Of a DNA stretch of 64,000 nt, positions 1 to 11,848 are shown piece after piece. The position numbers were made by a program, and so were the translations under genes. The notes beneath the pieces are model-generated. The model ran no database searches, was not told the DNA's origin, and worked only from the letters and a program-made list of their open reading frames with translations. Source of the stretch: Flectonema sp. DT1601 (Eukaryota; Euglenozoa; Diplonemea; Diplonemida; Diplonemidae); assembly GCA_964019425.1 (NCBI GenBank), contig OZ025849.1, positions 62,001 through 126,000 of the forward strand. Reading direction: 5' to 3'. Numbering within the stretch: position 1 is the stretch's first letter; each line of letters starts with the position of its first letter.

Positions 1-3000
1 CTTTTACTACATTTACTTTCAAAAAAAAAAAAAAAAAAAAAAAACTAACGAATAGGGAGTACAAGAAGGGAAACAGATGGAGAGAAATTTATTTAACGAA
101 GTTAAAGGCTCACGAGGGTTTCGGTACCAAAAACGAACCTGAGAGACCCATGCGTGAAACAAACAGTGGTAGTTACGGCTGATAACACCAAGGCAATGCA
201 CGCCACAGAATGTGCACCTGATAAGAGTGACAGACTACGAAGGAATATATTTATTCTTTTTTTTATTCCAATTTAATACGACAAGACGCAGCTCAACAAG
301 AGGTTAACAAATTAGAATAAAGAGACTTCCTTTTTTCTTTTCTTTTTTTCCTCTCCCTCTCTCCGACCGAGTTCTACAGGCAGCAAGACGATCGATGAAC
401 AAAATCATATTTATTTTTGTATTTCAGTAAATGGGAGAAGAAAAAAAAAACAATAAGCCAATTTATTTTGAGTGAATAAAAAAGCTGTATTAATTATTTA
501 TTTATTTATTTACGAAGCCCAGGAAGCCAAAAGTCAGTAAAAGCTCAACAGGGTAACAGTTAGATTGCTACCAGACTCTCACAGACGATAAGAGACGTAG
601 AATCACCACCGTATATGAGTAAGGCAGTCAGCGACTTGATATTTGCAGCAACTATTAAAAAAAAAGAAAAATGCACCTAATGAAAAAAAATAAGCTGTTC
701 CATATCACACCGATTTTTTTTTAATTCCAAAGTCTCTCCCGTAAATCAGTTTCAACCGTTGGTTCCTATCCAACGAACTAATAAAAAAACTATTTTTTTT
801 TACTTTGTACTATTTAAAATATTTGATAAGATATGTGAACGCCCTTGGCGTGTTTTTTTTTTTTAAAAAAAAAAAAAATATCATTATTATTATTATTATT
901 ATTCTATTGTAAACATCGCAATTTGGGAGAGGAGGATGATTCGGTCAATAGCATTGACACTGATGAAAATAAAAAAAATTTTAAAAAAAATGGGGAAAAG
1001 AAGTAAAAGTGAATACTCTGAAAATTTTTTTATGTCTCAAGATCAAGTTTTTCTTAAAAGTTGTTATCACTATTGCTAAGTCAATTCTGTCGGCCAAAAA
1101 AAAAAAAAAAATATTATTATTATTATTATTATTATTGTTAGAAAAACTTGTAAAAATTGATATTCTGATTTTGTTGTTGTTGTTATTTTTATTTTTTGAT
1201 CAGTAGAGAGCAGACTCAGACCGACGAGATCAGAATCGCTGGCCTAACTCACAATTTGTAACATCTCCTTCCGATGACATTAAAAATATTAATTCTGCTG
1301 GTCGCAAGACAGTAATACCCGACACACAAGGAAATTGATAACAACAGCAATAATAAAAAAAGTGTAGAGGGGCAATTGCACCAAAAAAGAAAGTGTTAAC
1401 TCAAATTTTACTTGATGTTAACTACCATTCTTTTTTTTTTTTTTTTTTATATTCTCATATCTTCCCCACTATTATCTCTATTTTTTTTTTATACTTAAGC
1501 GGAGACAATGGTTTAAAAAAAAAAAAAAAAAAGAAAAAAAAAAATGAAGAAAAAAAACAGGAATAGGTTAGCTACGCTGCCACAATTCTCTTTTCTACCG
1601 AACAATGAGTTTGTAGGTACGAAAAAACAAAGTAGAACACACCGAAAGGTCGACACACTCAACGATTGGTTTTGTTTTGTTTCCATTCAGCTCAGGTCTG
1701 GGATACTAACTATTGTGTCTCTTGAAAAACACAAAAACACAAAAAAAAAAAAAAAAACTTTTGAATAATTTGCATTATTCTATTATGGATTACAGTTGTT
1801 ATTATCAAAACCTTACACCTGAGTTGAACCTACTCTGTGTTGTTATCTCCAAACGTGTAATAAAAAAAAAAAAAAAAAAAAAAACCTTGTCATTAACTCC
1901 ATGAGGAGATTATTCTCCTCTAATATCGCTGAACTATGTCTGTCGTTCTCCGATTAAGGGAATATATAAAAAGAAAATGATGATAAGACAACTCTAACAG
2001 TTGGATGTTTGTTATGATTCTCTAAAAGAATACTATAACTCATACGTGCGATCAACCATCAGCACTTCCTCACATGTCGAAACGGCTATCCCAATTCATA
2101 AGATTACTTGTAATCAGTCAAGTCTCCAGATGCTTCTGACTGTTAGCTGTTTATTTATCACAAGCTTTCAGAATCTTACGCTCTGCGTTTCTAGAGATGC
2201 TTCTGTACAGCCGCATACCAATACTCTCCCAACTGCAGTAGGCAGTCAGCATTAAAAGTGCGGCGATCCCTCTCTGTGTGTGTTTGTTATATATTTATTT
2301 AAACTGTTTGATATGGGACCTGCTTTAATATTTAATGGAATATGGTACAAACCTTTCCCTCACACCTCGGGCGACGACACCAACCGCCTCTCCTCTTTCT
2401 TGATTCAGCATAGAATTCAGCGTTTAAACTCATATTGATAAGAGGTGAGGGGGGGATAACTGTTTGATTTTGAAATTTATAAAAAATTAATTTCTAATTG
2501 TTACCCAAGTCTCTAAAAACTTTCATATTATTGTTACTTCTATTAAACCAAACCTGTAAAAAAGTTTTATTTGATGAGCAGATCTTAACTCACCAAAGAG
2601 CAAGAAGCAATAAGAAATAAGTGAGCGACGAGGGTGTATTCCTTTTTTTTTTTTGTCTTCCCTTCGTGAAAATGCGTGTGAAGTGATAATTGAGAGGGAG
2701 AGATATAGAGAGAGAGGGAGAGGGGAGGAGTAGAAATTTAATAATATCGCGAGAAAAAAAAGAAGAAGGGTGGGAAATGAGCTATATTTTTTTTTTTTTT
2801 TTTTTTTTTTATTTCCCCTTCCTCCCCCTCTTTTCTTCAACGATTACCGAAGTCCACATTGCCTAGCGAATTGAGCATCACATTTAAGTCATCCAATGGA
2901 AGTACTTCAGAGAGCCTCAGCAACTAACAGGAGATTGAATTGGACTTCTGTCCCTTACTCGAAAAGGTTTGGGGATAAAAGGGAACGAAAAAATCGCTAA

Positions 3001-4944
3001 TAAAAGTGAACGAAAGTTACGACACACACCTCTAGTTGCATATCCAAAGGGTGTTGATTTCGTACGGTGTAGCAGGACGATAGAAAAATAAGAAAAAAAA
3101 AAAAAATCGATGGTAAATTTTACAAGACAGTATGACGGCATAATCACCATCAACGAACAAGAATTACGTACCGAGCGGTTCAGTTGTACATTAAAAAAAA
3201 AAAACGAGTGCTCGATTTTTTTTTTTTTTTTTTGTTCCCCTTTGCATCTGAATAAATCTCGCAAACCGTACGTTTCGCAAATAGTAAAAAATAAAATGAA
3301 AAGAGGGCTAGGACAATGAGATGTTCGCCAATCTTTTTTTTTTTTTTTTCTCTTCGTGATGGACAATCAGGAAGGAGTGCTGAGTTACAATCATAGAAAG
3401 AAAATGATTCGACTGCTTTTTTTAAACCAACTGGTGCTGCCAGTTAGTTTAAGATCTTAGTCCACAGCTATAGTATATTAAATTGTCCCTTTCCACGAAG
3501 CGCGCGTGGCTAAGGAACCAAAAAGTTGAATCGTTGGGAAAGACGTTTTTTTTTTTTTTTTTTTTTTTTTTTTCTTTTTATAGTAGATTCGGTAGAAAAT
3601 GTTCACCCAACAGCACTCACTGATGTCCACGTCAGAGAGCATCTTATTAAGTGCTATGTTTGAAGAGCCGAAAAGTCAACTAAAGTTTTTTTCTTTTGTG
3701 TTTTATATTTTTTTTCTTTTTTGTTCTTTTTTTTCTTTCATTGGGGAGGGGTGGGATAAAAGTTGTTTGGTTTTTTTTTTTTTACATTCATTTTTTATCG
3801 CTGACAACTGAGCTGTTTTTTTAGTATGAAAAACTTACAACGAGGCTGGGATAATATTTCCAAGGCAGCATGTTTAGGGCCAGTACAAGTAGTGCGCCTT
3901 ATCTGTGGAGCAGAGCGCGTTCCGAGAGCTTAACTCAGCATATGTTAACTACCCACAAGACAGAAAAGCGAAAAAAAGCAACTTGTATCCAACTTCCACT
4001 TTTAAAGACTACCTATTTTCGCAGATAGAATTCCAGCTAACAAAGAAAAGCAAAACAGTTGTCTATATTCGTTAGCGAGTCCAGAACTGATGGCTGCAGG
4101 GGGGGTCTGGGTAACCCGCATCAGTAGAGAACCCAATCGTTGAGATTTTATAGCTTCGGTCGGGAGGATAATTCCCAGCTGTCCAGAAAAAGAAACTATC
4201 AGTCAGAGTGGAGATGACGGTAATAAATAAAGCATCTTTTCCATTTCATTTATACCTTGCTTCATGAAATAATCACACCTTGTGCCTAATGCCATACCAC
4301 GAAAGAAAATAAAAAAAAAAAGTACGGAACAACCGGGCGCGTTCACCCCTAATTGCTCCACGCAATATTTTGGTGTACCGAAAAAAAAATGGAACACAAA
4401 ACTTAGGCAACAAGAGTAACTACGCCAATCTGTAAAGAACAGAAATAATATCTTCCCGACATCCCGATTTTCGTGAAACAAACAAAAAACATCAACGAGT
4501 GTTATATTACTATTTTCTGTATAGTAAAGTCAATTCAAAAAAAGGGGGGGGTGAAAAAAAACAGTAATGACCAAAAGGGGAATATCTCATCACACGTGTG
4601 TGAGTTGGAAAGTAACAGATCCGCCTGACTGAAATAACCTTCTTCGCAGACACAAACTAATCAGAAGATGGTTAATAAAACTCTCACAAGGGTAATAATA
4701 TTTAATGCGAATCATTACTACGAAGACGACTACCGACATGTTACCTCGTCCGTGTTATGTCATTACCCATCCTACAGTCGAAATCAAACAGAGGGAACAG
4801 CAGTCATTCAGGAAGCACATCCGCTAAACTCACACTGACAGGAAGAGATGTGTAAAGAGGAGTGAAGGAAGGAGACCAAAAAAAAAAAAAAAAAAGAGTG
4901 CGAAGCGCCATTTGCCACGCTCATGCGAATAACGGGGAGAGCCA

Positions 4945-5425
4945 GTTGAAATCTTTTGAATGTATTTATGAAGAAAATAAAAATATCCGTATTGCATCAG
5001 AGTTAACTAAAATAAACGTGTAGTAACGATACACTTGACCAAAGGTAATGTTAGTATTGGTTCATGCGAATAAGGAGGTTGATTGTTTTTTTTTTTTTAC
5101 TCATATGTATAATCCAACGTTACTGTCACAGCAACAGAGGACCCAATCCGTAGCCCTTTCCGAAGACTCTGTTTGGATTGTTGAGCCAACTTCAACTGAA
5201 GGGTTGTAATATAACAAATCGATTGTTTCTTCCGTACATCCCTTCTTAGCAAGGAATAAGAAAGGAATTGAATTGTTTATGAAGAAACAAAACATCCGTA
5301 TTGAATCAAAATAAACGATATTTGGGATGCAATCGACCTAAATGTAATGTTAATATCGGTAAACACTCTGCACATGGCGTGGAGGACTTTACATTATAAA
5401 AAATGTTTCTAACTTATCTGAATTC
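4945..5425. repeat. Diverged pair of retroelement-end-like repeats
   Basis: Two related segments (about 4955-5075 and 5270-5385) share the succession tttatgaagaaa, atccgtattg, aaataaacg and gtaatgtta. The second continues into a segment resembling the blocks that follow G-runs at 17.88, 25.72, 32.11, 34.94 and 40.38 kb; both share aacactctgc, ctacattata-like sequence and tgtttctaacttatctg. They look like old, point-mutated copies of that family, well outside the main accessory region. Confidence 0.5.
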
Positions 5426-6345
5426 ACATCACTTTTGTTTCCGTGTTGTCACTCAGTGCAGTACGGAATCGAGTTATTCAATTACCTAAATAGGAATAAG
5501 GGGAGCGGGTTGAATGTTAATTTTTAAATAGCATCTGAAAAAGCTACCAACAGTGTAACAAACAAGATAAGTAACATAATAACAAGAGTCACATTCTACT
5601 CTACTACCAAGTGACGGGATTGAGGACAGGTACGGTACAGTCACAGCTTTCCTTTTTGGAGATTTAGCCAACACAAAAAAAAGGTTATTTAAGTTCGAGG
5701 TTGTTTTTTGCCCAGTTATTTTATCTCAAAATACAAGGCATTCGCATGAAGCTGTGTTGACAAACAATTTCAAATCCCAGAAGCCAATGATCAGGAAAGA
5801 AAAAAAAAAAAAAAAAGGTTAAACCGTGTTAACAGTTTTGTTCTTATTTTTTTTTTTTTTCTTATTTATCGAAGTCAGGGCAGCCAAAACTCTGGAGAAA
5901 CTCACAAGACTCCACAAACGAGAAGAGACGGATAGACCAGAATTAAATGACTACTCAGACACACCGCATACACGAAGCAGACAGTGTAAGAGTCAGCTTT
6001 TTTTGATTGAAAGTTTATATAGTGTGTGTACCACAAGAATTTAACGATAAAAATAGACATCGGAAAAAAAAGAATAAAATGCAGTACTACCGGACAAAAA
6101 AAAAAAAAAAAAAAGGAGGAGGGGAAGAACAGGGAAGGGATTTTAAAAATCAACCAAGAAGGAGAAAAGTCCTTTCTATTTTTAATAAATAATTATGCCA
6201 AAAAAAAAAAAGAGAATCAAAAACATCTATTGCGTTATTTTTTACTAAATAAATATCAGGTGCTGAGTATTTAGTAGGAAAAGTTTTTTTTTTTTTTTTT
6301 TTTTTTTTTTTGTACGGCAACAACATACAAACTGACAATATATCT

Positions 6346-6800
6346 ATGAGCCCCTTTCCTTGGCACGATGCAGAGCATAGAATATTAGGATTGTCCGACG
6401 AAGGATTAATCATGATCACAGAGAGACGAACAATCGCATATCGTTAAGAGCCCTTTTTTGGCACGAGAGAAAACAGTAGAAAATATTTACAGCAATTCCA
6501 ATACACGAGAGACAATAGGAGCCAACAACGACTGATCAAGGTTTTTTTAGGAGCCATTCTTGGCACGGAAATGACAAACTGAGTAACAAAAAAAGAAAAA
6601 AAAAACACAATCAAACTGCCAGATATTTTACTGCAATATATTTATGAGCGCTAGCACGAGATATGAGGGATGAAGAAACAAATAAAATAAAATAAAAATG
6701 GAGGAAAAAAAAAAAAGAAACCATACATCAGCCTAAAAGGAGGCCTATAAAAAAGGCACGGCAAAAAAAAACTGAAGAGCCCGGAGAAGGCACGAAATGA
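6346..6800. repeat. Degenerate ~100-bp repeat with GAGCC...GGCACG core
   Basis: A short core, GAGC(C) then 3-10 variable bases then (G)GCACG, recurs at 6348, 6448, 6551, 6646, 6740 and 6777. The first four are spaced 95-103 bases; the last two are closer. In most copies GCC and GGC can pair around an unrelated loop, so pairing is kept better than loop sequence. The bases between cores are AT-rich and hardly conserved. No function is known to me. Confidence 0.5.
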
Positions 6801-9193
6801 GCAATATAATATAATTAAATTTAAACAGAAAAAAGAAATAAAAGAAAGAATCTTTATGCAAACAATGAACGGGTAAGAGATATTTTTTTTTTTTTTTTAA
6901 TTTGTGCAAATGCACACCATCAGTCGGAAGGGTACATCATGTGTTAACCCCCACACTGGGTGATGAACTAATCACCGCATGCACGCCACCATACAATTGT
7001 TTTATGTTGTTTGAATTTTCTAAATTCAGTTCAATTTTTTTTTTTTTTTTTTTTTTCCCTCTCCAAAAGAAGATACGCACAAATATATGTTTTGCACTAC
7101 AAAAAGAGAAGAGAAAGTGGGTAAATAATGGGGAGGAAGAAACGGCAACGACGACTGAAGATAAGTTTGAACCCTCCCTGAAAGGAATGATACGACGTAA
7201 GTACTAAACAAATTGTAACCCAAAAGACGATTGCCCGAAAGCGCTCTCAGTAATGAGAGGATGGGTACAACAAAACAGAGAGGACACATCACTCTCTACC
7301 ACACGAGCGAACAACCATTACAAAATAGGCCGTACGATATTAAAGGGAGCAAAAAGAAGGAATGCAGAAATATAAAGCAAGAACAGAGAAACGTATAAGA
7401 GAAAAATAAGGTTCGTCCTGTTGTCGCCTTGGAAAACAAATCGAACCGGATTCTTACACCAATCTGTACTACAGGATATGATTATCAGGGGAAGCAGAAC
7501 CTGAACTGCTTCAGGAAAACAATCAGATCGTGAACATGAACTTACAATAACACAACACAAGACATATGGAAAAAAAAGAAGAAAAAAAAGGTAACAAAAA
7601 GAATTCTTTCCTTTGCTGTGCGATGTACGCACGGCGAGAGATTTCAGTTATCTCACTTTTTTCATTCCTCGCTCTCAACAAAAAAAAAAAAAAAAAAAAA
7701 AAAAAGAACACACACAGAAAGCAGCGACAAAAACAATAGCAGTTTTGCAATTGTCGGGGTAAGACGTGGATTCGAATTTTCTCCTTTTCTTGTTTTTAAT
7801 CTGAAAAGAAAAAATTCTTTCAGTAAAAATAAAATCAGAAAATCTTTCAAAGCCCCCGCCTTCTGCTACACTAACAATATGAAATTCTCTAGTAGTAGAT
7901 AAGGAAGTCCGCCACATTGTGTTGCGCTTTGCTAATACAGTAAACTAAAGAGAGCATCGGGTTAGCTCTAGAGAGCTACGAGGGCAACAGCAACGTAAGA
8001 AGACCAAATTCTGAGTTCCTATTCCCAGGATACAGATAGAAGTTTCTTTTTCTGCATCAGAACCAGTTAACAGATCCTACACCGGTTTTTTTTTTTTTTT
8101 TTTAAACTTCCTCAGGGATACGAATTTGAAAAGTGAATACTCCTCTCACCAGATTCTTTTCAAATCAGAGGAATCACAATGCACTCTGCAGGGCACTGAG
8201 AGACAATATGAAGATTTCACTGGCTCACGTTCCGAGAATTATTAGGTTTTAAAAAAAAATATTATTAAAATACAAAAAATAATCACTTACTAAATACGAA
8301 ACCAAAAACATGAAACTGCACGATACACGGATGGGTAATAATTCAAAGAGAATATAAAAAAAAAAAAGAAATTACTTGATTGTGTTAACAGTAGTATTGC
8401 ATAACTCCAAAACAGAAGTTGATGGAAGAAGGAAGAAAACAGTAACGAGAAGGCTTTTTTTTTTTTTAGTAAGATTAAACAGCTAACAGTAAGAATTAGT
8501 TAGCATTTTAAATATGCAGCTCGTATATCCCTCCTAACAAAGTAACTATTATTATATCATATTATCTCGCGAGTGCTTCACGAGAAAAAAAAGGTTTTTG
8601 ATAAAATAATTTTTTTTTTTTTTTTTCCTTTTTTTAACAAAATCACTAGCACTATAGAAGAGAAAAAACAAAAAAAAAAAAAAAAAAAAAAACATAAAAC
8701 ATAAAATAAAAAGATAATTGTAACGACAATTAAAACAAGATGAGTACGACTTATTAGAATTGCAGCAAAAAACGAATGAAATCTTGTAGCCTGAGTGAAG
8801 CTCGTACCGACTACAGGCTGCAACTCAAAGTGAAGTACCTTATCAAGAACGCAAGTAGGGTATGTGAAAACCAGTTGTGATCATAAATAAATAAAAAAAT
8901 ACACATAAAAAAAAAGAGAGGATTCAAGTACCGAGACGTTGCCTTTTTCAAAAAAAAAAAAAAAAAAAAAAAAAATGGAAGATGACAGAAAGAATGAAAG
9001 AAAGAGAAAGAGAAAACTTTTAGATAAGTGCTGTTCAAATTGCGCACAATAGGTTTTTGTTCTCCCTCCCAAAAGGAAGCTTTTTAAAAGTGCAAGCCAA
9101 CTAAATTAGATAATATTCCGAACGAAGAACACTATTCCTGTTGGTAGTTTGTAACAGGCTGTGCTTAATAATTATAATAATGTGCGTCAGTTC

Positions 9194-9764
9194 TCAATAA
9201 AGATAAACCACAGATTCCACGCTGTATGGTTCGTAGCGGTAGACGATTGCTGCGTCAGAGTTGCTGTTCATGTCGTCGTTCGACAATCCGCAGGAGGAAT
9301 CTGAGCTACCAAAAGTGCTGCTGCCTTCAATCATCTCCTGGTGTCGATTCTTCTTCCTCAAAGCCTTCTTTCTCATGTCTTTCAAGGCTCTCAGTGAAAC
9401 CATTTCACCTTCTTCTGAAGTCTCGCGTTCGTCGCCCTTTTTTGCCAGAGCACCTCTAGCGTAGATATGAGGCCTAGGACAGTCACCTCCCTTTGTACAT
9501 GATCCAGCATAAAACTCAGGGCACTTCTCGTGTAATTCCATACGAGTTGGCCAGGTAGCCATGCATTCTTGACATCTCAATAAGACACCTCCCTGACGAA
9601 GTCTTCTCGCTCTGGTCCATTTATTGTGTGGGCAGGGTGCCGGAATTAGTTCTCGCTGCTGACCTTCCACTGAAGTCTCAACTTCTCTTTTATCAGTAGA
9701 ACTGCTATCGACAGTCGGGTTGACAGTTGAACAACACATTATAATATTTGTAGGCTGGTAAAGG
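9194..9764 (-). CDS. CCCH-type zinc-finger protein (3' exon)
   Basis: The frame ends at 9194 and encodes about 190 residues. Its centre holds a Cys/His cluster beginning CPHNKW, then C-x2-C (CQEC), then C-x7-C-x5-C-x3-H (CPEFYAGS..C..C..PRPH). That is the spacing of a CCCH zinc finger, a fold usually used for RNA binding and sometimes for protein contacts. A basic K/R-rich helix (RALKDMRKKALRKKNR) and a Ser/Asp/Asn-rich tail follow. The frame opens into a good 3' splice site (pyrimidine-rich, ending ttacag at 9770-9765), so I treat it as a downstream exon; a Met a few codons inside (MCCSTV) is an alternative start. The exon at 10879-11117 could precede it in phase, but the intron would be about 1.1 kb, far longer than others here. 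The domain is clear; the RNA-binding role is inferred. Confidence 0.7.
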
Positions 9765-9784
9765 CTGTAAGGGAGAAGAAACAA

Positions 9785-10732
9785 TAAGAACTATTATACA
9801 TCAAGTTAAGGAACTATTCAAGTCACTTATCAACCTGTCATCATCAGTCTGTCAGAATGTGTAATTATTAACAAGTTTTCATAACTTAAATACAAATTGA
9901 AATAACTATACGCGTTGGTCTATTTGACCATTTGATCATCATCAGTCTGACAAAAAGTACGGACATAATGTGACGTAGTAAATAGCAGAGCGTACTGCTA
10001 GCTAGCGAGAGAAGAAACAGAACAATAAAGATGGCATCTGAACAGATTTCGTTACCTACGTTGGAAACACAGATACAAAAGAAGCAATTAGTCTAAAGAA
10101 GTGCTCTTGCAAAGCAAACAATTAAAACACACGTAAACAGTCAGCAGTATTACACATCACTTTGATCAGTGCTGTGTAAATAAGATGTTTTCGAAAGGGA
10201 CAGAAATTCCTTTTGACCCCTAACTGTGCGATTGATTATTTTTTTGAGCTGATGCTAGAAAACCTAATATACACCCACAGTTATATAACAGACAGCTGTT
10301 ATCAGAGTGACCCACCACACAGGCACAGTAACTTACAAAATATGATCTTAGAAATTCATATCCAACCCGACACCAACTCCTCTACTTAAGGTTAGGGTCC
10401 TCGGACCTTTAAGCGACCACACGTGGTCGGTCTTCTGGGACTCGTAGTTCCAAAGAGTTAGAATTTTTTTTTTTTTTTTTTTTTTCAAAATTAAAAAATG
10501 TGTGTCAAGACAGACAGAAAGGCGGCAGGCAATACGAAGTAATGTCTGCTGGCCGAACTAATGATATCAATCAAACTGATTAACGAAAAAAAAAAAAAAA
10601 AAAGAGAGAATTGAGTGAAGGAAACTATCAACCTATCTCTTACCATTTACTGCTTCACGAAAAACCCATGAAAGCAAGAGAATAAAAATTTACTAACAGT
10701 AGCACATATAGGAATTCGTAGTGGAAAAGAAA

Positions 10733-10765
<33 letters not shown>

Positions 10766-10870
10766 ACCTTAAAAACAAGGCAAGAATAAAAAAAAAAAAA
10801 AACAGAAAAAAGATGACGACAAAGGCAGCAGTAAAATATAACACAAACATATAAAAATGCCCCCCCTGAC
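9785..10870. other. AT-rich spacer, possible long intron
   Basis: No supported gene. It holds two imperfect copies of a catcatcagtctg motif (9838-9855 and 9938-9955), a palindrome around CGACCAC/GTGGTCG near 10416, and long A tracts at 10585-10605 and 10735-10765. If the acidic frame at 10879-11117 is spliced to the zinc-finger exon, this stretch is its intron. Confidence 0.5.
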
Positions 10871-10874
10871 CATA

Positions 10875-11117
10875 CTACATGGCTACTTCTACGTCACTAT
10901 CGTCAGAAAGGATTATTTCTGGATCAAGTTCCTGTTGTGGTGGTGGCGGCATCGGTAGTTTTTCTATCTGATCTGATGATTTCATTCCTCTAACTAATCG
11001 AGCGTCTGAATCAAGATCACCCTGCTCAACTAATAGTTTAGTTGTTACACCTGGTTCTTGTAATCCGATTTCTTGAGAATTATTTGCACAAGTAAATTTA
11101 TCTTTATTACAATACAT
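10875..11117 (-). CDS. Hypothetical acidic protein or first exon
   Basis: An 80-codon frame with ordinary coding composition in an otherwise homopolymer-rich stretch. It starts MYCNKDKF and is hydrophilic, with a short polyproline run (MPPPP) and an acidic end (ILSDDSDVEVA). No domain is recognised. A weak donor (AT|GTAGTATG, intron starting at 10878) would leave two bases that combine in phase with the exon ending at 9764, giving a first exon for the CCCH protein. That join rests only on phase and is not firm. The frame could also be a complete tiny gene or chance. Confidence 0.4.
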   Translation of the reverse strand: MYCNKDKFTCANNSQEIGLQEPGVTTKLLVEQGDLDSDARLVRGMKSSDQIEKLPMPPPPQQELDPEIILSDDSDVEVAM

Positions 11118-11848
11118 GATGAATATTATCTGGTTTTTTTGTTTCGTTTTTTTTTTTTGTTTCGTTGTTTTTTTTTATTGTTCTTTTTCTCTCTAATCTT
11201 TTCATGCTTCCGAAGAACGCCGAGAATTGCCAGGGGCAGTAGATTCAGTCGAAAGCCGACGGGAGAGAAGAAAAGATTAAAATTTAGCAAGAGCAGTTAG
11301 TAATAATAATAATTATCTGTTAATCAAGGGGGAAAAAAAATGGTAGGACAACAAACAAGTTGGTTTCGGGCTAAGATTAAAAAACAATCTTTCTTCGGAT
11401 CATCAACCCCCTTACTCGGCCCTCTTCAGCGAAGAAAGCAAGGGGGGACACTGCGGTGTCAGGCCTGTCCTACTCATCGCGTTAGCAAGAGCAGTAGTTA
11501 GGTAGACCCGCACCTCAGTTAAAACTAATTTAGCTAAATCGCTAAAGCATGACAATTCGGTTACGAACACTAACACGAGGAGGCGTCTGGCAGGCAAACA
11601 TGATACCTCAGTTAAAACTAATTTAGCTAAATCGCCAAGAGCAATCAGTAGAAACAGACGGAGACAAGGATTTCAGACCACACTTCGACGAAAGAAACAG
11701 ACGGCAAATGAGGACTAGTCACACGAAGATTGTGACCCAATAGCCGATCACAAAGAAAGCACAAGACATATTCACCTATATTTATCAAGGAAAAGCAGAG
11801 AGGTACAGTGTGCACCGACGTGGGGACGGAGTAATGTTATTCATTCCC
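11118..11848. other. Spacer downstream of LRR gene
   Basis: No gene was supported. A 31-bp direct repeat starting acctcagttaaaactaattt lies at 11512-11542 and 11605-11635, 93 bp apart, each followed by a gctaa/gccaa variant. The frame at 11412-11597 (minus) overlaps the repeat and has no recognisable content. Confidence 0.5.

Larger units (their letters stand above)
1..9190. other. AT-rich low-complexity intergenic DNA
   Basis: No convincing gene was found on either strand. The stretch is dominated by A and T homopolymers of 10-30 bases; nearly all open frames in it are lysine- or phenylalanine-rich readings of those tracts. Two ATT microsatellites lie at about 882-904 and 1110-1136. A frame at 2001-2255 (plus) has ordinary composition but no recognisable domain, initiation context or splice signal, so it is not called. 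Two internal repeats (about 4.95-5.42 kb and 6.35-6.80 kb) are listed separately. Confidence 0.7.

Noticed and set aside
882-1136. ATT and AAAT microsatellites as polyadenylation or regulatory elements
   Set aside because: Simple repeats of this kind occur throughout the window with no consistent relation to genes.
2523-3366. Long minus-strand frames with poly-K and poly-F
   Set aside because: They are readings through A and T tracts with no domain, start context or splice signals; the same holds for most frames in 1-9 kb and in 61-62 kb.
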